Shown here: one piece after another, positions 1 to 5,275 of the stretch
Layout of the letters: the number at the start of each line of letters is the position of its first letter
How positions within the stretch are numbered: position 1 is the stretch's first letter
Assembly (NCBI GenBank): GCA_002083515.1
Contig: LWDN01000029.1
Coordinates: 1 to 6,738 of the forward strand
DNA: 6,738 nt
From: Proteobacteria bacterium HN_bin10
GTDB lineage: Bacteria > Pseudomonadota > Alphaproteobacteria > Caulobacterales > Aquidulcibacteraceae
Direction: 5' to 3'
The notes under the pieces: model-generated
Seen by the model: the letters and a program-made list of their open reading frames with translations, nothing else
The model's database searches: none
What the model was told of the DNA's origin: nothing
Position numbers and translations under genes: made by a program

Positions 1-957
1 ATGATGGATTGGACGGATCGGCATTGCCGCGCCTTCCATCGCACGCTGACGGCGCGGGCGCTGCTCTATACGGAGATGCTGACGGCGGACGCGGTCATCC
101 ATGGCGATCGCACGCGGCTCCTGGGTTATTCGGGCGCTGAACATCCGCTGGCGTTGCAATTGGGCGGCGGCGATCCGGCCAAGATGGCGCAAGCCGCGCG
201 CATCGGCGCCGATCTCGGCTATGACGAAATCAATCTCAATATCGGCTGTCCGTCGGATCGCGTGCAGTCGGGCCGCTTCGGCGCCTGCCTGATGCGCGAG
301 CCAGACTTGGTGGCAACGCTCTGGCGCGCCGCGCAGGAGGCTGCGCCCGATGTGCCGGTGACGATCAAGTCGCGCATTGGCGTTGACGACCAGGAGCCGC
401 GCGAGGCGCTATTCGCTTTGGTCGATGCGTGCGCGCGCGAAGGCTGCAAGACCTTCATCGTGCATGCACGTAAGGCGTGGTTGAGCGGGCTGTCGCCGAA
501 GGAAAACCGCGATGTGCCGCCGCTCGATTACGAGCTGGTGCGGACGCTGAAGCGCGAGCGGGCGCAGCTTGAGATCATTCTGAACGGCGGCCTGCGCGAT
601 CTCCATCATGCGCTGTCGGAAGCCGAGGGCCTCGACGGCGTCATGCTCGGGCGCGCCGCCTACCAGAATCCGGCGGTGCTGCTCGATGTCGATGCGCGCG
701 TGTTCGGAGACAAACCGCCCAGCGCCTCGCGCGAAGCGGCGGTGCATGCGCACCTGGACTACATCGGGCGCCAGCTCGCGGCAGGCGTGCCCCTGCACGC
801 GATGACGCGCCACATGCTGGGGCTCTTCCACGGGCGCCCAGGCGGGCGGTTGTGGCGGCGCGTGCTCTCGGAGCAGGGCGTGAAGCTGGGCGCTGGCATT
901 GAGGTCGTGCATGCCGCACTGGCGGCGGTGAGCGGCGCGCACGCGCAAGCGGCATGA
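1..957 (+). CDS. dusA: tRNA-dihydrouridine(20/20a) synthase DusA, 5'-truncated by window edge
   Basis: FMN- and NADPH-dependent enzyme that reduces uridine at position 20/20a of the tRNA D-loop; cytosolic. The visible 318 residues begin inside the family's conserved APM(L/M)DWTDRHCR segment, so the true start lies upstream and the ATG at base 1 is an internal Met. Family residues in order: N80 and C83 in NIGCPSDRVQ (C83 is the expected catalytic acid; N80 is in the active site), G91-M98 (GRFGACLM), K123 in IKSRIG, H155 in HARKAWLSGLSPKENR (K and H contact FMN), NGG near 197, and MLGRAAYQNP for FMN phosphate. HPLALQLGG and HMLGLFHG also match DusA rather than DusB or DusC. The reading frame is intact. 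The stop overlaps the next gene's ATG (ATGA), implying cotranscription and translational coupling. The identification is firm; only the N-terminus is missing. Confidence 0.96.
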   Translation: MMDWTDRHCRAFHRTLTARALLYTEMLTADAVIHGDRTRLLGYSGAEHPLALQLGGGDPAKMAQAARIGADLGYDEINLNIGCPSDRVQSGRFGACLMREPDLVATLWRAAQEAAPDVPVTIKSRIGVDDQEPREALFALVDACAREGCKTFIVHARKAWLSGLSPKENRDVPPLDYELVRTLKRERAQLEIILNGGLRDLHHALSEAEGLDGVMLGRAAYQNPAVLLDVDARVFGDKPPSASREAAVHAHLDYIGRQLAAGVPLHAMTRHMLGLFHGRPGGRLWRRVLSEQGVKLGAGIEVVHAALAAVSGAHAQAA

Positions 958-1769
958 GCGCTGATTTGGTCTGGCTTGTCGTCGGCGTTGCCGCAGCAGG
1001 CTTAGCGGCGGGCTTCGTCGGCGGCCTATTCGGTATTGGCGGCGGCGTCGTTATCGTGCCCGCGCTCTATTTTGTGTTCACGGTGCTGGGCGTCGACGAA
1101 GCCGTGCGCATGCACGCGGCGGTCGGCACGTCGCTCTCGACCATCATCTCCACGTCATGGCGTTCGCTGTCGGCGCACGCCAAGGCGGGCGCGGTCGATT
1201 TCACGGTGCTGCGCGCCTGGACGCCGTGGATCGCGTTAGGCGCCGCTTTGGGCGCTGCGCTCGCGGGAATCGCCAGCGCCGAGGCGCTGCTGTTGGTTTT
1301 CGGCGGCGGCCTTCTGCTGATCGCCGCGCAAATCGGTTTGGCCGATCCGAATTGGCGTTTGTTCGCGGAACTCCCCGGCGGATTGCTGCGCGCTGCGATC
1401 GCCGGCGGGCTTGGCCTGCTCTCCGCATTGATGGGCATCGGCGGCGGCGCCATCGGCGTGACGTTGATGACGTTGTGCGGGCGGCCGATCCATCAGGCGG
1501 TCGCCACCGCTTCCGGTTTCGGCGCGGCCATCGCCGTGCCGGCGACGCTCGGCTACGTCATCGTCGGCTGGGAGCGCGAAGGTTTGCCCGCCTGGTCGCT
1601 GGGCTTCGTCAATGTTCCTGGCTTCGTGCTGCTCGCCTTGCTCACCGCGATCACAGCGCCGTTCGGAGCGCGGCTCGCGCATCGCTTGCCGCAACGAACG
1701 CTAAAGCGCGCGTTTGCCATCGCGCTCGCTGTGCTGGGGCTCAACATGCTGCGTGAAGCGTTCAGTTGA
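954..1769 (+). CDS. TSUP (TauE/SafE) family inner-membrane transporter
   Basis: Predicted polytopic inner-membrane protein of 271 aa, normal length for the family, whose characterised members export sulfite, sulfoacetate or other small sulfur-containing organic anions. It shows the internal duplication of TSUP proteins: residues 20-36 (GFVGGLFGIGGGVVIVP) and 154-170 (GLLSALMGIGGGAIGVT) are equivalent halves, each followed by an Ala/Ser/Thr-rich helix (A55-S68, A182-P196). About eight hydrophobic segments can be counted, with a cytosolic basic patch near the C-terminus (RLPQRTLKR). The start is fixed by the 4-nt overlap with dusA; no clear Shine-Dalgarno is present, so coupling to dusA translation is likely. 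The 3' end overlaps a convergent minus-strand gene by 8 nt. The substrate cannot be told from sequence, and no sulfur-metabolism gene lies nearby. Confidence 0.93.
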   Translation: MSADLVWLVVGVAAAGLAAGFVGGLFGIGGGVVIVPALYFVFTVLGVDEAVRMHAAVGTSLSTIISTSWRSLSAHAKAGAVDFTVLRAWTPWIALGAALGAALAGIASAEALLLVFGGGLLLIAAQIGLADPNWRLFAELPGGLLRAAIAGGLGLLSALMGIGGGAIGVTLMTLCGRPIHQAVATASGFGAAIAVPATLGYVIVGWEREGLPAWSLGFVNVPGFVLLALLTAITAPFGARLAHRLPQRTLKRAFAIALAVLGLNMLREAFS

Positions 1770-1935
1770 AGGCGTTGTAGGCGATGACGATGGCGACGAT
1801 CAGCGCCGCCCAGAACACGATGCCGATGAGGGCGCTGCGGCCATCGTGACGGAAGCGGTGAAAGCCATAGCCGGCGCCGGAGGCGAGCAGCAGCGCCATC
1901 AGCAGATAGACAAGCGTCGCCCAATCGAAGTTCAT
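1762..1935 (-). CDS. Small two-helix membrane protein (57 aa), resembles membrane anchor of TIGR02281 aspartic proteases
   Basis: Short ORF on the minus strand: ATG at 1935, TGA ending at 1762. Residues 6-24 form one hydrophobic helix (ATLVYLLMALLLASGAGYG), then a basic loop (HRFRHDGRS, residues 26-34), then a second helix from about A35 to Y53. Its ATG overlaps the stop of the upstream DUF1289 gene (ATGA), strong evidence of a real, coupled gene. The layout (short N-terminal D/W segment, YLL helix, charged loop, aromatic-rich second helix) recalls from memory the N-terminal anchor of the membrane-bound clan AA aspartic proteases (TIGR02281) that often follow DUF1289 in alphaproteobacteria. 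No protease domain follows, because the frame stops and enters the antisense of the TSUP gene. It may be a stand-alone anchor homologue, a truncated remnant or an unrelated small membrane protein. Its function is unknown. Confidence 0.75.
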   Translation of the reverse strand: MNFDWATLVYLLMALLLASGAGYGFHRFRHDGRSALIGIVFWAALIVAIVIAYNAFN

Positions 1936-2120
1936 GGCGTCTTCTCCGCCGCCACGCGGCGTGCGGGAAGTTCCGCCATGATGGCCAGGCGGCGGGCCTC
2001 ATCGAGGCTGCCCCAGCTGGCGATTTCGGCGAGCGAGCGCCCGCAGCCGATGCAGAGGCCGGTCTCGCCGCTGACCGCGCAAACCTTGATGCAGGGGCTG
2101 GAAATCGGCTCGCTGCCCAT
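1932..2120 (-). CDS. DUF1289 family four-cysteine protein
   Basis: A 62-aa protein with the family signature: SPCIKVC (C10, C14), then GLCIGCGRS (C23, C26), then EIASW and a conserved alpha segment ending in LPARR. The four cysteines in CxxxC...CxxC spacing suggest an Fe-S cluster or Zn site, but no member's function is firmly established as far as I know; E. coli YdhL belongs to the family. The length is typical. It starts at an ATG at 2120 with no close Shine-Dalgarno (a GGA-rich stretch lies more than 20 nt upstream), so an alternative start or weak initiation is possible. The downstream gene overlaps by 4 nt, forming a two-gene operon. Its promoter probably lies in the AT-rich 2171-2240 island shared with the divergent secreted-protein operon; I could not pick a convincing minus-strand -35/-10 pair. 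Confidence 0.9.
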   Translation of the reverse strand: MGSEPISSPCIKVCAVSGETGLCIGCGRSLAEIASWGSLDEARRLAIMAELPARRVAAEKTP

Positions 2121-2157
2121 GGGCGCTAGCTAAGGGCTTGGTTTCCTTGACGCAAAT

Positions 2158-2170
2158 CGCGGATTCCGCG
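2158..2170. repeat. Small inverted repeat CGCGG-ATT-CCGCG
   Basis: A perfect 5-bp inverted repeat with a 3-nt centre lies between the start of the minus-strand DUF1289 gene and the plus-strand promoter. It would fall within the 5' leader of a DUF1289 transcript started from the AT-rich island, so it could be an operator or leader hairpin. In GC-rich DNA such short palindromes also occur by chance. Confidence 0.3.
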
Positions 2171-2181
2171 GTAAACATCGA

Positions 2182-2232
2182 ATTTCGATAAATTCACATT
2201 GACTTTCGATGTATCTTATCGTATATCGATAT
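2182..2232 (+). promoter_or_regulatory. Promoter with three spaced ATCGAT-type motifs (putative operators)
   Basis: An AT-rich island in GC-rich DNA. A sigma70-like promoter reads TTGACT (2199-2204), 17-bp spacer, TATATC (2222-2227), predicting a start near 2234 and a leader of about 100 nt before the ATG at 2334. Three same-orientation motifs sit at 2182-2191 (ATTTCGATAA), 2203-2212 (CTTTCGATGT) and 2223-2232 (ATATCGATAT, a perfect palindrome), with 21- and 20-bp periods, so on one helix face. The second overlaps the -35 box and the third covers the -10 box, the arrangement expected for a repressor. A wider AATTT-CGAT-AAATT inverted repeat at 2181-2194 surrounds the first. The cognate regulator is unknown and no regulator gene is adjacent. 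The same island could serve the divergent DUF1289 operon. Confidence 0.6.
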
Positions 2233-2333
2233 TAGCCTGAAATCGCAGCAAGGACGCATCTGCGGGCAAGCCGCGCGGCATCCAAGAAGCGAGACAGGCA
2301 GGGAAGTCACCAGTTTTCGGAGGGTCAGTCGTC

Positions 2334-2675
2334 ATGCGTTTCGCGCTCATCGCCACCACCGCCGCCGCCGTGGTCGCCGTTCCGCTCGCCGTTGCGGCGA
2401 CCGGGCCGCAGATGAAGAGCGACGATTTCCTCACGGCCGTCCGCTGCACCGCCTACGACATCGCCTCGGGCGCCCCGGCGGCCGAGGCGCGCTACGAACT
2501 CAATCTCGAAGGTCAACGCCAGCCGGCAGAGACACTCGCTGCGGCCGAAGCGGAGGCGAGCGCCATTGCTCGCCAAGCCGTGAACAGCCAAACCGCCCAT
2601 GACCAGGCTATGCTTCGGTCGCAGCGAGCTGCCGCTTGTTTGGCGGCGGAGCCAGACACAGCCGGCGTCGCCTAG
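2334..2675 (+). CDS. Small predicted exported protein of unknown function
   Basis: A 113-aa protein that I do not recognise. It begins with a clear Sec-type signal peptide: MR, a hydrophobic core at residues 4-21 and a likely cleavage near AVAA at 19-22. The mature part, about 91 residues, has two cysteines (C38 in FLTAVRCTAYD and C102 in AAACLAAEP) that could form a disulfide in the periplasm. It also has a long Ala/Glu/Gln-rich stretch (residues 64-100) that should be helical. The start is well supported by a GGAGG ribosome site at 2319-2323, 10 nt before the ATG, downstream of a good promoter. A second exported protein follows 25 nt after the stop with its own ribosome site, so the two are probably one operon. 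Periplasmic or secreted location is inferred from the signal peptide only. Confidence 0.8.
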   Translation: MRFALIATTAAAVVAVPLAVAATGPQMKSDDFLTAVRCTAYDIASGAPAAEARYELNLEGQRQPAETLAAAEAEASAIARQAVNSQTAHDQAMLRSQRAAACLAAEPDTAGVA

Positions 2676-2700
2676 CGCCGCCGGTGAGGGGAGAAGACGG

Positions 2701-2973
2701 ATGCGGGTGTTGCTTCTGGCTGGCCTGTTCACGGCCGCGACTGCGCCGTTCGCTGTCGCTTCCGAAGATGTCATCGCCTGTCAAGGCGAAGATATCCGCC
2801 GCACCCGCGCCGAGCAGCGGCTCGATGCGCCCGCGCCTGCCCCCGCGCCGGTGCGTCCTGCCGCTGAGCAGCGCGAGGCGGCGGACGCGGCGCGACCAGC
2901 CGCGTCCGACAGGCGCCGTGGCGGCAAGCCGGTTCCCGACGCGCGCCTGATGAGCCCGCGCGGCGTCCTCTGA
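2701..2973 (+). CDS. Small exported Pro/Ala/Arg-rich protein of unknown function
   Basis: A 90-aa protein without a recognisable domain. I chose the ATG at 2701 over an in-frame ATG at 2599 because it has a strong GAGGGGAG ribosome site at 2686-2693 and yields a clean signal peptide (MRVLLLAGLFTAATAPFAVA, cut likely after A20). The 2599 start would lie inside the preceding gene and bury the signal. The mature protein begins SEDVIACQGEDIRR with a single cysteine at C27, then an APAPAPAP linker (43-50), then an Ala/Arg-rich low-complexity tail with basic RRRGG at 71-75. A free cysteine could allow dimerisation, but it is not in a lipobox. It is the second gene of the operon that starts at the 2199-2227 promoter. 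The tail composition partly reflects GC-rich codons, so the protein may be fast evolving and lineage specific. Confidence 0.68.
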   Translation: MRVLLLAGLFTAATAPFAVASEDVIACQGEDIRRTRAEQRLDAPAPAPAPVRPAAEQREAADAARPAASDRRRGGKPVPDARLMSPRGVL

Positions 2974-2974
2974 G

Positions 2975-3002
2975 TTGAAGCCTAACGCAAGCGCCCTATA
3001 GT
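2975..3002 (+). promoter_or_regulatory. Predicted sigma70-like promoter for the acyl-CoA dehydrogenase large subunit
   Basis: TTGAAG (2975-2980), a 16-bp spacer, then TATAGT (2997-3002). It starts one base after the stop of the secreted-protein gene. Transcription would begin near 3009, giving a leader of about 30 nt. The CCTATAGT -10 context is common in alphaproteobacterial promoters. There is no good Shine-Dalgarno between it and the ATG at 3040. Confidence 0.55.
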
Positions 3003-3003
3003 C

Positions 3004-3029
3004 GCCCGCGCGCAGATCGGCGCGTGGGC
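3004..3029 (+). other. GC-rich hairpin immediately upstream of the dehydrogenase start
   Basis: A 10-bp stem with one G-U pair: 3004-3013 pairs with 3020-3029 around a 6-nt loop AGATCG, ending 10 nt before the ATG at 3040. No T-tract follows, so it is not a classical intrinsic terminator. It could end transcripts from the secreted-protein operon by another route, or affect translation if included in the dehydrogenase mRNA. The predicted start near 3009 would cut part of the left arm. Confidence 0.4.
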
Positions 3030-3039
3030 TCGACACATC

Positions 3040-4227
3040 ATGGATCTGAACTTTTCGCCGGCAGAGATCGCGTTCCGCGACGAAGTGCGTGCGTTCATCG
3101 AAGCGAATTATCCGAAGCACTTGAAGGGCAAGGTGCTGCGCGAGGATTTGTCCAAGGAAGACTTCCTCGCCTGGCACAAGATCCTCGGCAAGAAGGGCTG
3201 GTCGGCGCCGGCGTGGCCGAAGGAATATGGCGGCACCGGCTGGACCGCGACCCAACGTTACATCTGGCTCGAAGAGAATGCGCGCGCGGAAACGATTCCG
3301 CCGCTCCCGTTCGGCGTCTCGATGGTCGGCCCGGTGATCTACACGTTCGGCACGCCCGAGCAAAAGCAACGCTTCCTGCCTGGCATCCTCTCCGGCGATG
3401 TCTGGTGGTGCCAGGGCTATAGCGAACCGGGCGCCGGCTCCGATCTCGCCAGCTTGAAAACCCGCGCCGTGCGTGAAGGCGATCATTACATCGTCAACGG
3501 CCAAAAGACCTGGACCACGCTCGGCCAATATGCCGATTGGGGCTTCTTCCTCTGCCGCACCAATCCAGACGCCAAGCAGCAGGAGGGCATTTCGTTCCTG
3601 CTGATCGACATGAAGTCGCCGGGCGTCACCGTGCGGCCGATCAAATTGCTCGATGGCGGGCATGAGGTGAACGACGTCTTCCTCGACAATGTGAAGGTCC
3701 CGGTCGATCAGCGCATCTACGAGGAAAACAAGGGCTGGACCTGCGCAAAATTCCTGCTGGCGCACGAACGCGCCGGCATTGCCGGCGTGGCGCGCTCCAA
3801 GCGCAATGTCGAGCGGCTGAAAGCGATCGCCAAGGCCGAGATCGGCGACGACGGCAAGCCGCTGATCGAGGACGAGGATTTCCAGCGCAAGCTGAGCGAA
3901 CTCGAAATCGACCTCTCGGCGCTCGAAATGACCGAATTGCGCACGCTGGCGCGCGAGCAGGCCGGCAAGGGGCCGGGACCGGAAAGTTCGCTCCTGAAAA
4001 TCAAAGGCACAGAGATTCAGCAACGCTTGACCGAACTGACGCTCGAAGCGGTCGGCAATTATGCGCAGCCGTTCCCGCGCGGGCTGGGCGACAACGAGTT
4101 CGCGGTCGGACCAGACTACGCCGCGCCTGCGGCGCCGATCTATTTCAACTGGCGCAAGGCCTCCATCTATGGCGGCTCCAACGAAATCCAGCGCAACATC
4201 ATCGCGAAAATGGTGCTGGGGCTCTAG
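3040..4227 (+). CDS. Acyl-CoA dehydrogenase, large (catalytic) subunit, PimC/FadE-like
   Basis: FAD-dependent dehydrogenase predicted to introduce the alpha,beta double bond in an acyl-CoA, passing electrons to ETF; cytosolic. It is 395 aa, matching large subunits annotated as pimeloyl-CoA dehydrogenase. N-terminal helical domain (about 1-115), then the flavin/substrate segment CQGYSEPGAGSD (124-135) and NGQKTWTT (153-160), then the C-terminal helical domain. E243 in LLAHERAGIAG aligns with the catalytic Glu on helix G of isovaleryl-CoA dehydrogenase and FadE26-type proteins, while the MCAD E376 position is Gly (IYGGSNEIQRN, 376-386). The usual RxQFG FAD motif is absent here and present in the second dehydrogenase at 5276-6418, so the two probably form a heterotetramer. 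The ATG at 3040 gives the standard MDLNFSPAE start. Its TAG overlaps the convergent Fic gene. The substrate is uncertain: dicarboxylyl, branched or steroid side chain are all possible. Confidence 0.93.
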   Translation: MDLNFSPAEIAFRDEVRAFIEANYPKHLKGKVLREDLSKEDFLAWHKILGKKGWSAPAWPKEYGGTGWTATQRYIWLEENARAETIPPLPFGVSMVGPVIYTFGTPEQKQRFLPGILSGDVWWCQGYSEPGAGSDLASLKTRAVREGDHYIVNGQKTWTTLGQYADWGFFLCRTNPDAKQQEGISFLLIDMKSPGVTVRPIKLLDGGHEVNDVFLDNVKVPVDQRIYEENKGWTCAKFLLAHERAGIAGVARSKRNVERLKAIAKAEIGDDGKPLIEDEDFQRKLSELEIDLSALEMTELRTLAREQAGKGPGPESSLLKIKGTEIQQRLTELTLEAVGNYAQPFPRGLGDNEFAVGPDYAAPAAPIYFNWRKASIYGGSNEIQRNIIAKMVLGL

Positions 4228-4841
4228 GGGCGGCCGATCTTCTTGTTGAGGTAGCGGCGCAACACCGAAACCGTCGGCGCCCAATCGCCGCGCATCGCGG
4301 CCGCGCCCGCAGCCGCGTAGTCGTTGCCTTCAGGGCGGGGGCGCAGCCGTACGAACACGGGCAACCGGTAGCGCTGCGCGATAGCGTTGGTGAGCAACCG
4401 CGCCGTGCGTCCGTTGCCATTACAGAAAGGGTGGATACGCACCCATTCGGCGTGCGCCCAGCCGCACGTTTCAAGAATGTCTTCGATCTGCTGATCGGTC
4501 GGAAGAGCGCCCGCCGCAATGGCGGCGTCGAGCTTTGCGACGCGCGCGACCAATTTGACTTCAAACTCGGCGAGAGCTGCTGTCACCTGCGAGACGCTGA
4601 CGCCCGATAACCCGCCCACATGCACATCGTAGTTGAGGCCAGCCTCGCCACGGAAGCCGCCCGCAGCGTTAGGCGGCAATCCCTCCATGTCCAAGTCGGC
4701 CATCATTTCGCGATGCCAGCTTTGGATCGTCGCCAACTTGAGTGGCGCCCGTGCAGCCGCTTCGACGCCGATCCTACGTAGAACCCGTTCGAGGTTCTGG
4801 CGTAGCGTTGGGCTATCGCCATCCCAGTGCGGCGGCGGCAT
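4224..4841 (-). CDS. Fic-domain protein (putative AMP-transferase toxin)
   Basis: A 205-aa single-domain Fic protein. The catalytic loop is complete at residues 137-148, HPFCNGNGRTAR, matching HPFxxGNGRxxR: H137 is the general base, N143 and the glycines bind the phosphates, R145 and R148 bind ATP. The beta-flap that docks the target side chain is at about 61-81 (GGFRGEAGLNYDVHVGG), preceded by a core helix around T38-M52. Such enzymes usually AMPylate a Tyr, Ser or Thr hydroxyl of a target protein; Doc relatives phosphorylate EF-Tu. No [S/T]xxxE[G/N] inhibitory motif is seen in this protein or its partner. It starts 2 nt after the upstream RHH gene stop (TGACAATG), giving tight coupling, and its TAG shares a CTAG with the dehydrogenase TAG. 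A toxin role is inferred from the layout; regulation of a metabolic enzyme is an alternative. Confidence 0.92.
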   Translation of the reverse strand: MPPPHWDGDSPTLRQNLERVLRRIGVEAAARAPLKLATIQSWHREMMADLDMEGLPPNAAGGFRGEAGLNYDVHVGGLSGVSVSQVTAALAEFEVKLVARVAKLDAAIAAGALPTDQQIEDILETCGWAHAEWVRIHPFCNGNGRTARLLTNAIAQRYRLPVFVRLRPRPEGNDYAAAGAAAMRGDWAPTVSVLRRYLNKKIGRP

Positions 4842-4843
4842 TG

Positions 4844-5149
4844 TCAGGTTGTCGGCGTAGAGCGGGAAACCTCCACCAGGACGCCTTCCACGGGATCATC
4901 GAAGCCCGAAACCTCGCCAGCGATGAAGTCTTCGATGGCCTCGTTAGGATCGGGATTGCGCGTCCAATATGCCTGCAGCGCTTCCGACGTGACCGGCGCA
5001 TCATCGTCGTCCGACGGGCGTGCGGCTTCTCGCGCAATCAGCAGACCGATCGCTTGCAGAACCAGATCGGCGACTGACCTACCGGTGCGTTCGCTCGCCG
5101 CACGCAGCGCAGCCTCAGCTACCTCGTTCAATTTGATGGTCACGGTCAT
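4844..5149 (-). CDS. Ribbon-helix-helix protein, putative antitoxin of the Fic protein
   Basis: A 101-aa protein. Residues 2-41 fit an Arc/CopG ribbon-helix-helix fold: beta strand TVTIKLN (2-8), helix A about 9-22, turn around G23-R24, and helix B S25-E41 (SVADLVLQAIGLLIAREA). An acidic linker DDDD (47-50) and a C-terminal half (53-101) rich in acidic and aromatic residues follow; that part could bind the Fic protein. This is the usual antitoxin plan of an N-terminal DNA-binding dimer with a C-terminal toxin-neutralising tail. A GGAAAG ribosome site lies about 8 nt before the ATG at 5149, behind a consensus-like promoter. Autoregulation is expected but not shown. It lacks the [S/T]xxxE[G/N] helix of class I Fic antitoxins such as VbhA, so inhibition, if it occurs, must work differently. 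Confidence 0.8.
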   Translation of the reverse strand: MTVTIKLNEVAEAALRAASERTGRSVADLVLQAIGLLIAREAARPSDDDDAPVTSEALQAYWTRNPDPNEAIEDFIAGEVSGFDDPVEGVLVEVSRSTPTT

Positions 5150-5171
5150 GTGTTCAGCTTTCCGTGCTCAT

Positions 5172-5200
5172 AAGATAGCTGTCGCTACGGCGCCGTTCAA
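5172..5200 (-). promoter_or_regulatory. Predicted promoter of the RHH-Fic cassette
   Basis: On the minus strand TTGAAC (5200-5195), a 17-bp spacer, then TATCTT (5177-5172). Transcription would start near 5165, leaving about 16 nt before the RHH start codon with its GGAAAG ribosome site. A dedicated promoter supports the cassette being an autonomous unit. On the plus strand of the same 126-bp gap I found only weak candidates for the dehydrogenase gene (TTGACC at 5223-5228 lacks a good -10). Confidence 0.6.
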
Positions 5201-5275
5201 TGGACTTGCGATTACGCGCGCCTTGACCACGACGTTGATCGGGCTCAAACCTGACGAAAACTACGGAAACGACCA

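Noticed and set aside
1553..2002. 149-codon minus-strand open frame
   Set aside because: It overlaps the TSUP gene antisense and the DUF1289 pair in another frame; the translation is Arg/Trp-rich without domain signals.
1714..2133. 139-codon plus-strand open frame
   Set aside because: It starts inside the TSUP gene and is antisense to the DUF1289 gene and the coupled small membrane gene, both of which have better support.
2599..2700. Upstream in-frame start extending the second exported protein by 34 codons
   Set aside because: It would overlap the preceding gene, lacks a ribosome site and would place the signal peptide internally; the ATG at 2701 has a GAGGGGAG site.
2608..4284. 558-codon open frame on the minus strand
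   Set aside because: It is antisense to the well-supported dehydrogenase large subunit and the secreted genes. Long antisense frames are common in GC-rich coding DNA, and its Arg/Ala/Leu-rich translation has no recognisable domain.
4707..4721. S41-xxx-E45 in the Fic protein as a class II inhibitory motif
   Set aside because: The residue after E45 is Met rather than Gly or Asn, and the segment lies in the helix directly before the beta-flap, not in the separate N-terminal inhibitory helix.
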